The notes under the pieces are model-generated. The model saw only the letters and a program-made list of their open reading frames with translations, ran no database searches and had not been told where the DNA came from. This document shows positions 34,074 to 34,735 of a stretch of 34,735 nucleotides of DNA, piece after piece. Within the stretch, counting starts at the first letter, position 1. The number at the start of each line of letters is the position of its first letter. The position numbers and the translations under genes are program-made. Source of the DNA: Mesaphorura yosii (Eukaryota; Arthropoda; Collembola; Poduromorpha; Tullbergiidae); NCBI GenBank assembly GCA_009869945.1, contig WIXG01000594.1, positions 1-34,735 on the forward strand, written 5' to 3'.

Positions 34074-34706
34074 TTGATTACCGACATTCGAACTCACCAT
34101 CAGACTGTCCACCCGGACGAAGCTGCCCCCACTGCTGCTGATTTCCCAGACGCATTTTCGAAGTTTACGCCCCCAATACGACCGACACCGTTACCCGACG
34201 GACCAGCCACGTGCCTTCATTGTTTCCTGCAGGTCACAGGCTCGAAAGCAACGTCAAAGTCGAAGGTGTTCAACCAACACTTGCTCACACACGAAACCTC
34301 ACGCCTACTCCGTGGAAGGTTGTGGGGCTCGGTTCAGCATGCAACTCCATCTACATTCGCACTGCATCCGCTTCAAACCAGAGTTGGGCGTGCACCCTGC
34401 CTTCCCTTGTCCTCAGCGCTCCTTCGTTTCCAACCAATCGAAAGCATTCACTGCTCACATCAAAGTGAAAGATCAGAGTTCCCTCGAAAGCTTGAGTGTC
34501 TGCGCCGCTCCTGGCTGCACGTTTCGGGGTCCCAACCTTGGAACCTGGAGCAACATGTGAAGCTAGTGCATGAAGGTAGGAAAGACTTCTCGTATACAGA
34601 ATGTGAAAAGGCGTTTGTGACGTACGGGGAAACTCGCGCTCTGCCTAACGAAAGTCGTCACCTATTGGGCCCGTCGCCTGGCCCTCAACCGAGATCTTTA
34701 CTTTAA
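34074..34706 (+). pseudogene. C2H2 zinc-finger sequence with frameshifts
   Basis: Finger-like blocks are split between frames. The frame ending at 34706 has CLHCFL with HLLTH at its start and, near its end, NLEQHVKLVHEGRKDFSYTE and CEKAFVTYGETRAL. The middle lies in the frame of 34312-34560 with a finger-like YSVEGCGARFSMQLHLHSH, SKAFTAHIKV and CAAPGCTFRGPN. Frame changes near 34290 and 34545 are needed to read it as one array. The first Cys of the second finger is replaced by Tyr and other fingers lack ligands. It is a decayed C2H2 array rather than a working gene, unless the frameshifts are sequencing errors. It may share origin with the zinc-finger gene at the left end, but no close similarity is visible. 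Upstream, 33950-34070 has a possible ATG (MEDPSVSEDNMK) with no clear link. Confidence 0.45.
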
Positions 34707-34735
34707 TTTTAACCCCAATTATTTTAACTGGCAAG

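Overview
The window looks like nuclear DNA of an arthropod, most likely a springtail (Collembola) or a close relative. Genes carry short GT-AG introns, mostly about 60-110 bp with a few longer ones. There are arthropod-type chemoreceptors (one gustatory receptor, one intact and one broken ionotropic receptor), the chitin and glycan precursor enzyme UAP1, and metazoan housekeeping genes (PNUTS, ZIP7, GRHPR). The species call is inference from gene content and style; nothing in the window proves it.

Layout. Positions 1-4060 are a mobile-element-rich end. They hold the 3' part of a coiled-coil C2H2 zinc-finger gene, then a convergent, apparently intact Merlin-type DDE transposase in four exons. 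The same 8-9 bp CATACCACC minisatellite fills one intron of each gene. Further on lie a possible terminal exon and a small ORF with an internal stop. Positions 5001-6179 (minus) encode an unrecognised type I membrane protein in four exons. Positions 7173-12824 hold an intronless gustatory receptor (minus), an ionotropic receptor of about 718 residues (plus), and a small secreted ML/NPC2-like protein (minus) whose poly(A) signal lies just past the receptor stop codon. Positions 13814-16367 (minus) are a seven-exon UAP1, followed by about 3.6 kb without a gene but with repeated CTTATCAG sites. Positions 20015-24382 (minus) are a large PNUTS/PPP1R10 homologue. Positions 26372-28035 (plus) are the zinc transporter ZIP7/Catsup. 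Positions 28164-29380 (minus) are a frameshifted ionotropic receptor remnant. Positions 30571-31705 (minus) encode a GRHPR-type dehydrogenase. Positions 31904-32452 (minus) encode a secreted cysteine-rich protein that resembles double-psi beta-barrel proteins. The right end carries decayed LRR/F-box-like and C2H2 zinc-finger sequences.

The genes do not form one pathway. The secreted and sensory genes (GR, two IRs, the ML-like protein) fit a chemosensory neighbourhood placed between housekeeping genes. Exon boundaries were worked out by hand from GT/AG sites, reading phase and protein continuity. Exons of the well-known genes (UAP1, PNUTS, ZIP7, GRHPR) are solid; family names for the secreted and membrane proteins are less certain.
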